Below are positions 9,675-18,511 of a stretch of DNA of 61,102 nucleotides, one piece after another. A model generated the notes under the pieces. The model was not told the origin of the DNA. It was given only the letters and a program-made list of their open reading frames with translations, and ran no database searches. The stretch comes from Chlorobiota bacterium (lineage in GTDB: Bacteria > Bacteroidota > Ignavibacteria > OLB7). The position numbers and the translations under genes were made by a program. Location of the stretch: assembly GCA_021296135.1 (NCBI GenBank), contig JAGWAZ010000008.1, forward strand, positions 1 to 61,102, in the 5' to 3' direction. Each line of letters opens with the position of its first letter. Position 1 is the stretch's first letter.

Positions 9675-10220
9675 ATGGGTGCTGTAGATATTGGTGCCGG
9701 TAGTGGCCGGCGAGTAAAGAAAGGTGGAGTAAAGAAACCGAAACGGGTAGGCTTCGTGCTCGACATGACACCTCTTGTCGACATCGCCTTTCTGCTGCTG
9801 ACGTTCTTCATGTTTGCAACAACAATGGCTCACCCGCAGATTATGGAGATGAGAATTCCGCCGGACATAAAAACAGAAATACAAGTGAACGCCGACAATA
9901 TGTTGGTGCTGTATGTGGCCGAAGATGGAGACTATTATTATCGGGTAGGTGTCGATACTACATTTCAGTCTTTGGAAAGCAACAAACTGCGCGATTTTTC
10001 CGTTGCTCGTAACTCCGAGAAAGGAAACGACTTGGTTCTTTCATTAAAACTCCATCCCAACGCAAAGTATGAGAGTCTTATCGTTGCACTGGATGAGCTA
10101 AACAAGGCTGAGGCTATTTTGACTCGCCAATATCCGTCGGAAAAGAACTCCGAACGTGAACGAAAGTTTTCAATACAGCCTCTCGATTCCCTGGAACAAT
10201 ATCGATTGGAGCAATTATGA
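9675..10220 (+). CDS. exbD: ExbD/TolR family biopolymer transporter (second copy)
   Basis: Second ExbD-like subunit: 30-residue basic N-terminus (GSGRRVKKGGVKKPKR), then [26 protein letters not shown] with the functional Asp, then a periplasmic domain. Paired exbD genes after one exbB are usual in Bacteroidota-type TonB loci and suggest hetero-oligomeric ExbD. The stop overlaps the tonB start by 4 bp (ATGA), so translation is coupled. Confidence 0.92.
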   Translation: MGAVDIGAGSGRRVKKGGVKKPKRVGFVLDMTPLVDIAFLLLTFFMFATTMAHPQIMEMRIPPDIKTEIQVNADNMLVLYVAEDGDYYYRVGVDTTFQSLESNKLRDFSVARNSEKGNDLVLSLKLHPNAKYESLIVALDELNKAEAILTRQYPSEKNSERERKFSIQPLDSLEQYRLEQL

Positions 10221-11011
10221 GTGTACAAGAAGCTTTGAAATTAGGAGCATACGACCTGAAACGGTATGCCAATCGGAATCTTGCTATTGCTTTTCTTATT
10301 GCCCTTCTCCTGCATGTAGTACTGCTTGGCTATCCGATGATAGCCAACATCTTTGACAAGGAAGAGGCACAAGCAGAAAACCTTATCAATACCGGCCCAA
10401 TAACGCTTGAGGATTTCAAGGAAGAAGATCTTCAATCGCAGGAAGATACTCCTCCGGATGAGGTTATCCCGCCACCGCCTATGGCTGATAATATGGTAAT
10501 AGGGACTGGTTCTGAAAATGCGATGGCGCGCATTAAGGCCGTTCAGGATCTGGAGGACGGACTTGATATCGAATCATTCCAGAACATGAACATTGCCACT
10601 CCTCAGGGAGGTGGAGACGGAGGCGCACCACCACTTGATCCAAGCCTGATACAAATGCCGACTGAGATTAACTACAGGAAAGAAGAAACGAAAATCTCTC
10701 GACAGCAGGAGTACGTGGAGTTCATTAGTGAAGGAACCATACCACAATTTGATATGGGTGAAATTGAAAGCCACCTGGTATACCCAGAGGTTGCCGAGGA
10801 GGCGGGTATTGAGGGAACCGTGTATGTCCAGGTCTTTATTAATGAGCATGGAAAGATCACAAAAATACTTGTTAAAAAGAGCGATAACAGTCTCTTTAAT
10901 AACAGTGCTATGGAGGCTATTCGGAAGACAACGTTTACTCCAGCGATTCAGAACGGTTACCCTATACGTTTCAAGATGATAATCCCTGTACGTTTTCGCT
11001 TGGTGGATTGA
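10217..11011 (+). CDS. tonB: Energy transducer TonB
   Basis: Transmits the ExbBD-derived proton motive force to outer-membrane receptors. Short cytoplasmic N-terminus (about 22 aa), one transmembrane helix (LAIAFLIALLLHVVLLGYP), acidic/Pro-rich periplasmic spacer (DTPPDEVIPPPPM), and a C-terminal TonB domain (about 180-264: YPEVAEEAGIEGTVYVQVFI...GKITKILVKKS...AMEAIRKTTFTPA...PVRFRLVD). The start overlaps the preceding exbD by 4 bp. Likely partners include the two receptors at the left of the window, although they are not in the same operon. Confidence 0.93.
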   Translation: MSVQEALKLGAYDLKRYANRNLAIAFLIALLLHVVLLGYPMIANIFDKEEAQAENLINTGPITLEDFKEEDLQSQEDTPPDEVIPPPPMADNMVIGTGSENAMARIKAVQDLEDGLDIESFQNMNIATPQGGGDGGAPPLDPSLIQMPTEINYRKEETKISRQQEYVEFISEGTIPQFDMGEIESHLVYPEVAEEAGIEGTVYVQVFINEHGKITKILVKKSDNSLFNNSAMEAIRKTTFTPAIQNGYPIRFKMIIPVRFRLVD

Positions 11012-11144
11012 TGGATCTGCTAAGAGTAACCACGATGCAGCACACAGCTGCGAATAACTTGAAGCCTTTGAAGGTAAATGCTCTTCAGCAAACGGAGAGC
11101 ATTCATTTTGATAAGGATTCAGATATCTAAGGAAGAGGAGGATT

Positions 11145-11372
11145 ATGCGTAACCCAAACGTCCTTATCGGTTATCTCCTTGGCGGATCTATGGTTCTGGT
11201 CGGTATCCTGATCCTTACCGGGGTTTTCAAGTTACGCGCAACATGGGATCCACTGTTCGAAACGATTTTCGGGATCGTTGTCCTCCTCTTCGGAGTCTAT
11301 CGTATTGTTATTACCGATACGAAACGTCGGCAAGATGAACGGAGAGACCTATACTCTCATCATCAGGAATAG
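11145..11372 (+). CDS. Small two-helix membrane protein, unknown function
   Basis: 75 aa with two predicted membrane helices (about 7-26, IGYLLGGSMVLVGILILTG, and 37-55, LFETIFGIVVLLFGVYRIV), then a basic cytoplasmic tail (TDTKRRQDERRD). A strong GAGGAGG site 4-5 nt before the ATG makes translation likely. It sits between tonB and the PstS-like gene on the same strand; small membrane proteins are commonly found at this position in related loci, which suggests an accessory role in the TonB/Exb complex. No domain is recognised. Confidence 0.75.
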   Translation: MRNPNVLIGYLLGGSMVLVGILILTGVFKLRATWDPLFETIFGIVVLLFGVYRIVITDTKRRQDERRDLYSHHQE

Positions 11373-11493
11373 ATTATGTTTACGTGGACCAAAAGGTCCC
11401 GAATATGATGGAAGTGCCACTACAGATTTCACCTTAGGTTCCAGAAAATCTGAATTAACTCAAACCCCTTGCAGTAAGAAGACTACGTTTATC

Positions 11494-12471
11494 ATGATTC
11501 AGCTCACGTATTCAACATATTGGACGATTCGCAAGGGCTTGACAGCAATCCTTTTTCTGGTAATGCTCTCTGGTTGCGAACCACATGATACAAGCAAGAA
11601 TTCTCCCACTTCGGGAAGCCTAATCCTGTACGTCGATGAGACATACGTGGAGCTTATTCGCCCTCTTGCCGACTCTTTTACAACAAGTTATGCTCCCGCC
11701 ATGTCGATTGATATCAAGACTCTGCAAGCACGTGATGCCGTTGAGGAATTGATTAATCAACATTTGGCAGATACATCCCTTTCCAACACTGCCGCAGCCG
11801 TTGGAATCATCATTGGTAGGGAGTTATTGGAAGATGAGCGAAGGATAATCGGGGAGCGGAATCTGAATCAGCGCTTGTTAGAGATACCTCTAGCCTGGGA
11901 TGGTCTTGCACTTGTAGTACCAAACGAGTCTCCTCTGAAGGAGACAACTGTTGCGCAACTACGAGAGGCATTAATAACTGAGGATCGAAGGGCAAATGTT
12001 CTCCAGGAAGGATCGGGTAACGAGCAACTCCGTTTCGTTTTCACGTCACCGAACTCATCATCTTACGGATATGTTCGTGAACATCTCCTCAAAGGAGATG
12101 AGCCTGCAAGCCCTGCACGATGGCTCGGCACAGCAGATTCTGCCATTGACCAGATTGCCAACGGTGAAGGCATCGGACTAATGGCCTGGTATCGGGCCCA
12201 TCAGGATAGTGTCAGACTCCGTACGTTGAAGGTTGGTTATGCTGACTCGACCGGTATTATCAATCCACCGGTAAGGGTCCACACTGTCTCGCTCGTGATG
12301 GACAAGTATCCGATGAAACTGCATGTCGTTGGCTATTCACTTGCCGGAACGAAATCACCGGCAAATGGCTTCCTCTCCTGGCTTGCCAGTTCGGATATAG
12401 CCCAGCAACAAATGGCAAAGAAGGGGCTGGAGCCGGAAAATGTCCGTTTCACACTGATACCAAGCCAATAA
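11494..12471 (+). CDS. PstS-like substrate-binding lipoprotein
   Basis: Periplasmic binding protein-like fold of the phosphate/PBP2 type. Starting at ATG 11494 gives a lipoprotein signal (ILFLVMLSGC, Cys about 27); a longer frame upstream overlaps the preceding small gene and lacks a signal. Mature part begins SGSLILYVDETYVELIRPLADSF and contains IPLAWDGLALVVPNESPLKETTVAQLREAL and EGSGNEQLRF, in the style of PstS (IPIAKDGIAVVVN...L). No permease or ATPase genes follow, so it is probably not an ABC importer component. Its place between tonB and a TPR gene is typical of Bacteroidota exb-tonB clusters, where its role is unclear. Confidence 0.75.
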   Translation: MIQLTYSTYWTIRKGLTAILFLVMLSGCEPHDTSKNSPTSGSLILYVDETYVELIRPLADSFTTSYAPAMSIDIKTLQARDAVEELINQHLADTSLSNTAAAVGIIIGRELLEDERRIIGERNLNQRLLEIPLAWDGLALVVPNESPLKETTVAQLREALITEDRRANVLQEGSGNEQLRFVFTSPNSSSYGYVREHLLKGDEPASPARWLGTADSAIDQIANGEGIGLMAWYRAHQDSVRLRTLKVGYADSTGIINPPVRVHTVSLVMDKYPMKLHVVGYSLAGTKSPANGFLSWLASSDIAQQQMAKKGLEPENVRFTLIPSQ

Positions 12472-12660
12472 TGGTCGTAGACATACACACGATTCAACCT
12501 CTCTTAACATTAGTTGTTCTGAGTAGAGGGTAGTGTTACAAAACAACGTCAATATCGTTCTATCTCCGGAGAGATTTTGTGTCTACCGAATACCTCGAAC
12601 GTATACGAACGAAGCATTTGAAAACTTAGCACAGATAGTCAAATAAATCGGAATCAGACC

Positions 12661-14418
12661 ATGAAAGCGGACTTATTTCTCAAATTCATTGGTAGTGTAG
12701 CCTCTGTTCTCTTCATCGTTGGGGGAACATTTCCACTGCACGCTCAGGATAAATTGAATGAAGCACGCATTGCATACTCCAACAAAGACTATTTGCAGGC
12801 TGCCGAATTCTACAAGGAGGTTCTTCGTCAGAAACCAAAAGATGAGAAGATCCTCGTTGAGGCAGGCGATGTATATATGGTTCTGGAGCTGTATGACACC
12901 GCGCGTGACCTTTATCAACGGGCCTACAACCAGGATAGTCGCGACGGAGAGATTAACCGAAAGCTCGGTACAGCTCACTCATTTCTCGGCGAGCATGATC
13001 AGGCAATCGAGAAATTGCGTCGTGCTTTCAAGTTCGATGATGAATCGCTCGAGTCCCGCCTTGCCCTTGCCGACGGTTTTCTCCGTATAGGAACAGATTC
13101 CCTCAACAAAGCACAGATCGTGATCCTTCAGGCAAAAAAAGAGTTTCCTGAGAATCCGCAGGTCTATGTTGCACTTGGTGATTTGTACTTTCAACAAGGA
13201 ATATTCCAACTTTCCGAGGATGCCTATAAAGAGGCTATCAACCTTAACCAGGGATTGATTGAGCCACGCATAAGACTTGGTATCTCGTACCGGGAACAGG
13301 GAAAACGTGAGAACAAACCGGAGTTCTATCAGAAAGCCCTTGAGCAGTTTAACTACGTGACCGAGGCTGCTCCCAAGGAACCGGTTCCGTGGCGACAACA
13401 GGGGGAAATTCTCTTCCTGGCAGGTCTCTATGACCAGGCAATTGCCTCGTTGAAACAATATCAGGAGCTTCGACCGGATGACTCCCAAGGCGATTATATC
13501 ATAGCCTTAACAGCTTCAAGGGCACGATATTATTCTATCGCTATCGAGCCTGCAAAACGCATTATACGTAGAGATGACGACCGTTCGAAGCAATTTCGTT
13601 CACAAGCATACCGTCTTGTAGCCCTCGGTTATTACTCAAAAGCACAGACCGCAGCCAATAATGGAGATGTCGACAGCGCCAGGACCTTCTACAGCCTATC
13701 TGCAGAGACATATGCCGAGACTCCGGACTCTGTTCTCGATCCAAACGATGTTATCTATCACGGCACTGCGTTGATGTGGAATCGCGATACAGTTCAAGGT
13801 TTACAAGTATGGGCAAACATGATAGAGCTTTTTCCCGATAGCTGTGGTCTTGCCTACACCGTAGCAAGAGGAATGTTCGGCATCCAACGCTACAACGAGT
13901 TTCTTTCAACCATTGATCGTATAGAATCAATCTGTGGAAAAAACTTTGCTTCAAGTATCCCGACCCTTCGTGGCCTTGCATATTTTAACCTCAAACAGCA
14001 TGAAGATGCAATCAATGCGTTCAACGAGGCCATAGCCAATGACAGCTCGAATTTTGACTCGTATTATTGGCTTTTGAATACCTTGATAACGTTAAAGGAG
14101 TATGAAGATATTCCTTCCATCGTGGACAGAATGGCACAGCATATAAATCCTGATGAGGTCGATTCTGAAAAGCTTGCGTGGTGCCATTATTTCAAGGGTA
14201 TAGCTCTCTTTAACGCTGATGAGTTCAACGATGCGATTGAAGATTTCTTGAAGGCAGTCGAGTTGAAGAGCGATCACCTGCAAGCCTATCTTTATACCGC
14301 TGTCAGCTATCACACCCTTAAGAACAAGCAAAAGGCCTGTGAATTCTATCAGAAGGTCTTGCAATATGACCCTGAGAATCAGTACGCCGCGGAGAATGCC
14401 AAGAAACTGGGCTGTTAG
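12661..14418 (+). CDS. Tetratricopeptide repeat protein, exported
   Basis: 585 aa with signal peptide (ends near PLHAQ, about residue 29) followed by at least ten TPR-like helical pairs, for example LNEARIAYSNKDYLQAAEFYKEVLRQ, AEDAYKEAIN, ALEQFNYVTEAAPKEP and AIEDFLKAVELKSDHLQAYLYTAVSYHTLKN, ending in a TPR cap with CEFYQKVLQYDPENQYA. Probably a periplasmic scaffold. It is separated from the PstS-like gene by 189 bp but keeps its strand and order, as in other exb-tonB-pstS-TPR groups. No enzymatic motif is present. Confidence 0.85.
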   Translation: MKADLFLKFIGSVASVLFIVGGTFPLHAQDKLNEARIAYSNKDYLQAAEFYKEVLRQKPKDEKILVEAGDVYMVLELYDTARDLYQRAYNQDSRDGEINRKLGTAHSFLGEHDQAIEKLRRAFKFDDESLESRLALADGFLRIGTDSLNKAQIVILQAKKEFPENPQVYVALGDLYFQQGIFQLSEDAYKEAINLNQGLIEPRIRLGISYREQGKRENKPEFYQKALEQFNYVTEAAPKEPVPWRQQGEILFLAGLYDQAIASLKQYQELRPDDSQGDYIIALTASRARYYSIAIEPAKRIIRRDDDRSKQFRSQAYRLVALGYYSKAQTAANNGDVDSARTFYSLSAETYAETPDSVLDPNDVIYHGTALMWNRDTVQGLQVWANMIELFPDSCGLAYTVARGMFGIQRYNEFLSTIDRIESICGKNFASSIPTLRGLAYFNLKQHEDAINAFNEAIANDSSNFDSYYWLLNTLITLKEYEDIPSIVDRMAQHINPDEVDSEKLAWCHYFKGIALFNADEFNDAIEDFLKAVELKSDHLQAYLYTAVSYHTLKNKQKACEFYQKVLQYDPENQYAAENAKKLGC

Positions 14419-14600
14419 TTCTTGGGGGATATCGCATAACATTATCGGGCGATCGTCGTCTTATGTTCGGCGGCCGTTCGATCTTGAGTCGGGGCCGGAA
14501 TAAAGAAGACTCTTGCATAGCGTTCGCCGTATGGCGATATTTGATATCAGCGTATAACGAACTATCATTACATCATTAACTAAAGCACTCTGGAGTTACT

Positions 14601-15359
14601 ATGAACACACAACACTTGCTTTCGATTGCATTGTTATTGGCCTTGATTGGCTTCTTTCCCCTTGCAGCACAAGTAGAGGGGGAAGAGGCGCAGACCACCG
14701 GAGACGGGAAGCTTGAAGTCGTCGATCAGTACGATTGGGGGACTACGATACCTGGCACGCTGGAAGCCGACATTGAGATCAAAAATGTCGGGACTGGACA
14801 GCTCCAGATAGAACGTGTGAAGCCAAGCTGTGGATGCACCGCTGCTCCTCTGGATGACTATCTGCTTGATCCGGGAGAGAGCACAACCATGCACGTTTCT
14901 CTTAACGCCAAGAATCGTAAAGGACCACTCAGAAAGTCGATTACGATATTCTCAGACGATCCAAGCAACCCGACCAAGTTTGTTCAACTCATCGCTAATA
15001 TTCAGACTGACATTTCGTACAATCCGGATGTCAGGTGGTTGGTCTTTAACAATGTTGTTGCTGGGAAAGAAGCTACAACGTCTGTCCGGGTTATGAACAC
15101 GAGCGACAAGCCAGTTACAATCTATCCTCCGGAGATCAGAGGCACCGATGCTCCGGTCAGCTTCAATCTGGTGGAGGAGAAAGTACTGGCTCCGGATGAA
15201 GAGTTGGAACTGGTGGCACGCGTGATGTCGGAAAAACCGGTACAGATTGAGGGGAAAGTGACGTTGAAGACTTCATCAGAGAACAGCCCGATGCGCGAGT
15301 TCACGCTCCATGGAAACGTAATTGAGGCCGCGACTGTGGACAACGCAGCAAACCAGTAG
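14601..15359 (+). CDS. DUF1573 domain exported protein
   Basis: 252 aa with signal peptide (ends near FFPLAAQ) and a GGAG ribosome site 6 nt before the ATG. The first Ig-like domain carries the DUF1573 hallmark YDWGTTIPGTLEADIEIKN...VKPSCGCTAAPLDD...PGESTTMHV, where the CGC pair is characteristic. A second beta-sandwich repeats the pattern without the cysteines. Members of this family are secreted proteins of uncertain role, probably protein-protein interaction modules related to ASPM-SPD-2-Hydin (choice-of-anchor D) domains. It lies between the TonB cluster and the sigma-factor gene. Confidence 0.85.
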   Translation: MNTQHLLSIALLLALIGFFPLAAQVEGEEAQTTGDGKLEVVDQYDWGTTIPGTLEADIEIKNVGTGQLQIERVKPSCGCTAAPLDDYLLDPGESTTMHVSLNAKNRKGPLRKSITIFSDDPSNPTKFVQLIANIQTDISYNPDVRWLVFNNVVAGKEATTSVRVMNTSDKPVTIYPPEIRGTDAPVSFNLVEEKVLAPDEELELVARVMSEKPVQIEGKVTLKTSSENSPMREFTLHGNVIEAATVDNAANQ

Positions 15360-15618
15360 TATAAATCACAAATAGTACTACATTGATATTATAGACCTCT
15401 ATCTGGTATAGTAAAAGATAGGGAACGGATCAATGAATCGTCCTCACTCTTTGGCTCTATACTACTCGACTACGAAAGCTATTGGAAATTTTTGGTCTAC
15501 CCCTCCATCTTTTCATTCGAAAAAGATTCACGTAAACTTTTCTTCATATTTCTGCAACTTTTTGCTTCGCTGTGTCACTTCTGTTACGGGACTGAGGAAA
15601 GGAGGCAGACATTAACTC

Positions 15619-16206
15619 ATGAAACGAAAGAGACGACAGGAAATATTCCTTGGGCTCCTTGAGCCGAAGCTTGAGGACCTCTCTCGTTTCTGTCTGGCTA
15701 TGACCCGAGAGACTGAAGCAGGAAGAGATTTGATGAGCGATGTAATTCTTGCAGCGTGGGAGAGATTTGACTCTCTGCGCGAAGAAGAAGCATTTCTCAG
15801 CTTCCTCTTTACGATTGCCCGACGGACGTATCATCGTCGAAGAAGACGCGAAGAGCTTTTTGGCAAGTATGATGAGCAATCAGCACGCAACATCGCTGGC
15901 AATGGAACACCGGTCTGGATTGGAGCCGACGTTCGTGCCTTGTACGATGCGCTTGCAGAATTGCCGAAAGCACAACGCGAAGCAGTAGTCCTCTTCGAAA
16001 TTACCGGGCTATCTCTCAAAGAGGTTGCCACCGTGCAAAACGCTTCTCTATCGACTGTCAAGTCACGCATTGCGCGAGGACGCGAACGACTCACAAAACT
16101 CCTCGGGGCAATGTCCACATCGGATTCGAGTCAGTTGACTCGTGGTCGAGACATCGTGACAAAGCCAGACCTTTCTCCTTCCCACAATACACTGTTCTCT
16201 ACATAG
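15619..16206 (+). CDS. ECF-like RNA polymerase sigma factor
   Basis: 195 aa. Region sigma-2 spans about 18-80 (FCLAMTRETEAGRDLMSDVILAAWERF...FLFTIARRTYHRRRRREELF). Region sigma-4 spans about 110-165 (ALAELPKAQREAVVLFEITGLSLKEVATVQNASLSTVKSRIARGRERL), with the helix-turn-helix at LSLKEVATVQNASLSTVKSRI. A GGAGG lies about 15 nt upstream of the ATG. A roughly 30-residue tail follows sigma-4. The gene is 125 bp upstream of a membrane-anchored PD40 protein on the same strand, the position where an anti-sigma factor is usual. Confidence 0.9.
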   Translation: MKRKRRQEIFLGLLEPKLEDLSRFCLAMTRETEAGRDLMSDVILAAWERFDSLREEEAFLSFLFTIARRTYHRRRRREELFGKYDEQSARNIAGNGTPVWIGADVRALYDALAELPKAQREAVVLFEITGLSLKEVATVQNASLSTVKSRIARGRERLTKLLGAMSTSDSSQLTRGRDIVTKPDLSPSHNTLFST

Positions 16207-16331
16207 GCATATCGACAACCTCTAGCGCCGGGTAGTCTTTTGAGGATTACTCGCTCTATCAGGTCAAGATTGTCTGTCTGAGATCCATTAATTGCCAACA
16301 GATTGAGTGCATCTGCATAACCAAAGACGTT

Positions 16332-18296
16332 ATGAACAATCGCGAAGACATACTGAACCGCTACCTTGATCAGGCATGCCAGCAACCCCCTCTTCTTTCA
16401 CGTGATGAGGCGGAAACGATACTTTTACAACGTGGCGTGGCAACCGAGCCAAATGGACGCTCTTCGCAAGGAATCGTTAGCACACTTCTTGTCGGTGTTG
16501 GGGTGATGGCTCTGTTCCTGTTGCTTCCTGGAGATACGAAAATCGCAGAAGCGCCAGAGCTCACCTCCTCTCTACCTGTGTTGGCCGAAGCAGTTAATGT
16601 AAAGGGGGAGAATCGCAACTCCAATACGCCTAAGCCGACGTTGTCGCAGTCTCCACTCACAACTCAATCTTTGGAGAACAATTCTGAAGAAGAGGACGTG
16701 GACAGACCTGATAACAACTCAGTTCCACAACCGACTGACGTCGAAAACAGACCACCGAGTGTCACGCCGCAGCACATCACTACTTCCCCATCTCTCACGC
16801 AAGGCACCCTGAGCAATTCGTCAGCAAACGAAGAAGTTCAGCCTGAGCAACTCTCAGCAAATGCTCCAAAGGTTAACCTTGGCTACCTGCAGGCAACTCC
16901 GCGTCTGCAACCATTGCCGGAAACTGGCATGGTTCCCGAGAAGTTGATGGTGGCAAAACTGACGGCTGTAAACTCCTACTCCAATGACTATAACCCCATG
17001 GTAACGGCTGACGGCCGCACACTCTACTTTGTTTCCGATAGAGAACACGGTCTGGGAGGACATGACTTCTGGGTCGCGACAAAAGAAGAACGACATGACC
17101 TCGACTTCACCGTCCCGAGCAATCTTGGAAGCTCAATCAACACCCCCAGAAATGAAGGCGGAGCCACCATCTCTGCCGATGGACAACGCATGTACTTTAC
17201 CGCATGTAACCGGCCTGATGGCCTTGGCGAATGTGACATTTACGAAGCCCATCTTGGTGATGCCGCGTGGGAAGAGATCCGAAACATTCATGAGATTAAC
17301 TCCGGTTACTGGGAAACTCAACCGGCTATTTCGTCTGATGGCCGGACACTCTACTTTGTCTCGAATCGTCCGGGAGCCACTGGTGGTTATGAGGATACCG
17401 ACATCTACATTTCCAATAAACAGGCAGACGGCACATGGTCGCGTCCGAAAAACCTGGGAGAGCCGATCAATACAGCAAAGCGAGAAGACAGTCCATTTAT
17501 CGTTCCTGGTGGCAACGCTCTTTACTTCAGCTCAGAAGGGCATCCGGGATATGGAGGACTTGATTTCTTTATCTCTCACAAGAAGGACAACCAGACATGG
17601 GGACGTCCGGTTAACCTTGGAAACGAGTTTAACACCCCTGACGATGAGCGCTTTATTGCTGTGCCAGCAGCAGAAGATGTTATCTACTTTGCAAAGTCAG
17701 GTAACGATGGAAAGCTCGACCTTTATATGGCACGCAAACAGACTCGCTCGACTTCTGTCATTATCACAGGAAACGTACAAAAGGCCGAGACTAACAGTAC
17801 ACACTACGCCGATCTCCTCTTTGTTGATGCTCATACAGGGGAAATTATTCAATATGCCCGCACAAGCGACAAGACCGAAGGGTTCTCGCTTGTTCTTGGA
17901 AAGAATACGTCGCAGCGCACTATTGACATCTTCGGCTATACTGACTCTTTCGGGGAGTTCCGTACACGTATTACGCTTGGGCCGTCAGACTCATACCGGG
18001 AGTATCGCTGCGACCTGATCGTTAGTACGGCAGATAAGCAGATTGCAACGTTGTCCACTTCAGTACCAAGACTCTCCATCTCTACAATCGGACCACGAGA
18101 GCTTATTATCAAGGCGCCAGAGCAGAAGGGTGGAGAACTTGTTGTGTTCGACGCCTGGGGCAACAGGCTTGTGCAAGAGACTTTCCTGCCTGGAGAAGAA
18201 CAAAGGATTCATCTTGATTCTGCACCAGAAGGTATCTATCTGGCACGACTTGGAGATCATTCAGGAGTCATCTCACTCCAAAAGCAGAATAAGTAA
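16332..18296 (+). CDS. Membrane-anchored PD40 beta-propeller protein, possible anti-sigma/sensor partner
   Basis: 654 aa with no cleavable signal peptide. A cytoplasmic N-terminus of about 46 residues (LNRYLDQACQQPPLLSRDEAETILLQRG) is followed by one transmembrane helix (about 48-66, IVSTLLVGVGVMALFLLLP), a Ser/Thr/Asn/Pro-rich linker (70-195), five WD40-like PD40 repeats (for example MVTADGRTLYFVSDREHGLGGHD and TISADGQRMYFTACN), a beta-sandwich similar to a carboxypeptidase regulatory domain, and a C-terminal domain resembling a T9SS sorting module (GIYLARLGDHSGVISLQ). The topology (cytoplasmic head, one TM, large external sensor) and position after an ECF sigma gene suggest an anti-sigma/sensor role. 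The head has no zinc-binding HxxxCxxC motif, so this is inference. Confidence 0.7.
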   Translation: MNNREDILNRYLDQACQQPPLLSRDEAETILLQRGVATEPNGRSSQGIVSTLLVGVGVMALFLLLPGDTKIAEAPELTSSLPVLAEAVNVKGENRNSNTPKPTLSQSPLTTQSLENNSEEEDVDRPDNNSVPQPTDVENRPPSVTPQHITTSPSLTQGTLSNSSANEEVQPEQLSANAPKVNLGYLQATPRLQPLPETGMVPEKLMVAKLTAVNSYSNDYNPMVTADGRTLYFVSDREHGLGGHDFWVATKEERHDLDFTVPSNLGSSINTPRNEGGATISADGQRMYFTACNRPDGLGECDIYEAHLGDAAWEEIRNIHEINSGYWETQPAISSDGRTLYFVSNRPGATGGYEDTDIYISNKQADGTWSRPKNLGEPINTAKREDSPFIVPGGNALYFSSEGHPGYGGLDFFISHKKDNQTWGRPVNLGNEFNTPDDERFIAVPAAEDVIYFAKSGNDGKLDLYMARKQTRSTSVIITGNVQKAETNSTHYADLLFVDAHTGEIIQYARTSDKTEGFSLVLGKNTSQRTIDIFGYTDSFGEFRTRITLGPSDSYREYRCDLIVSTADKQIATLSTSVPRLSISTIGPRELIIKAPEQKGGELVVFDAWGNRLVQETFLPGEEQRIHLDSAPEGIYLARLGDHSGVISLQKQNK

Positions 18297-18511
18297 TACT
18301 TCTGTGTGAAGGGAATAGTAGCGTGACATTCTCTTTGCCTCAAGATTCTGGTCAGAGCATTTCTCCGAAAACTTATGGTACGAGTTTGTTTCGTTCGCAC
18401 TATATTCTCTCCCTTAGCTCCATACCTCAAGTTTTGAACTGACTACATAACAGTTACTATATCGCATACAAAGCGACTTGTTTACCACAAAAAAAAGGAG
18501 CAGACTGAACA

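Noticed and set aside
17029-18018. 329-aa open frame in the second frame of the PD40 gene
   Set aside because: Overlaps the repeats of the real gene, with biased composition (Ser/Arg/Thr) typical of a frame shadow.
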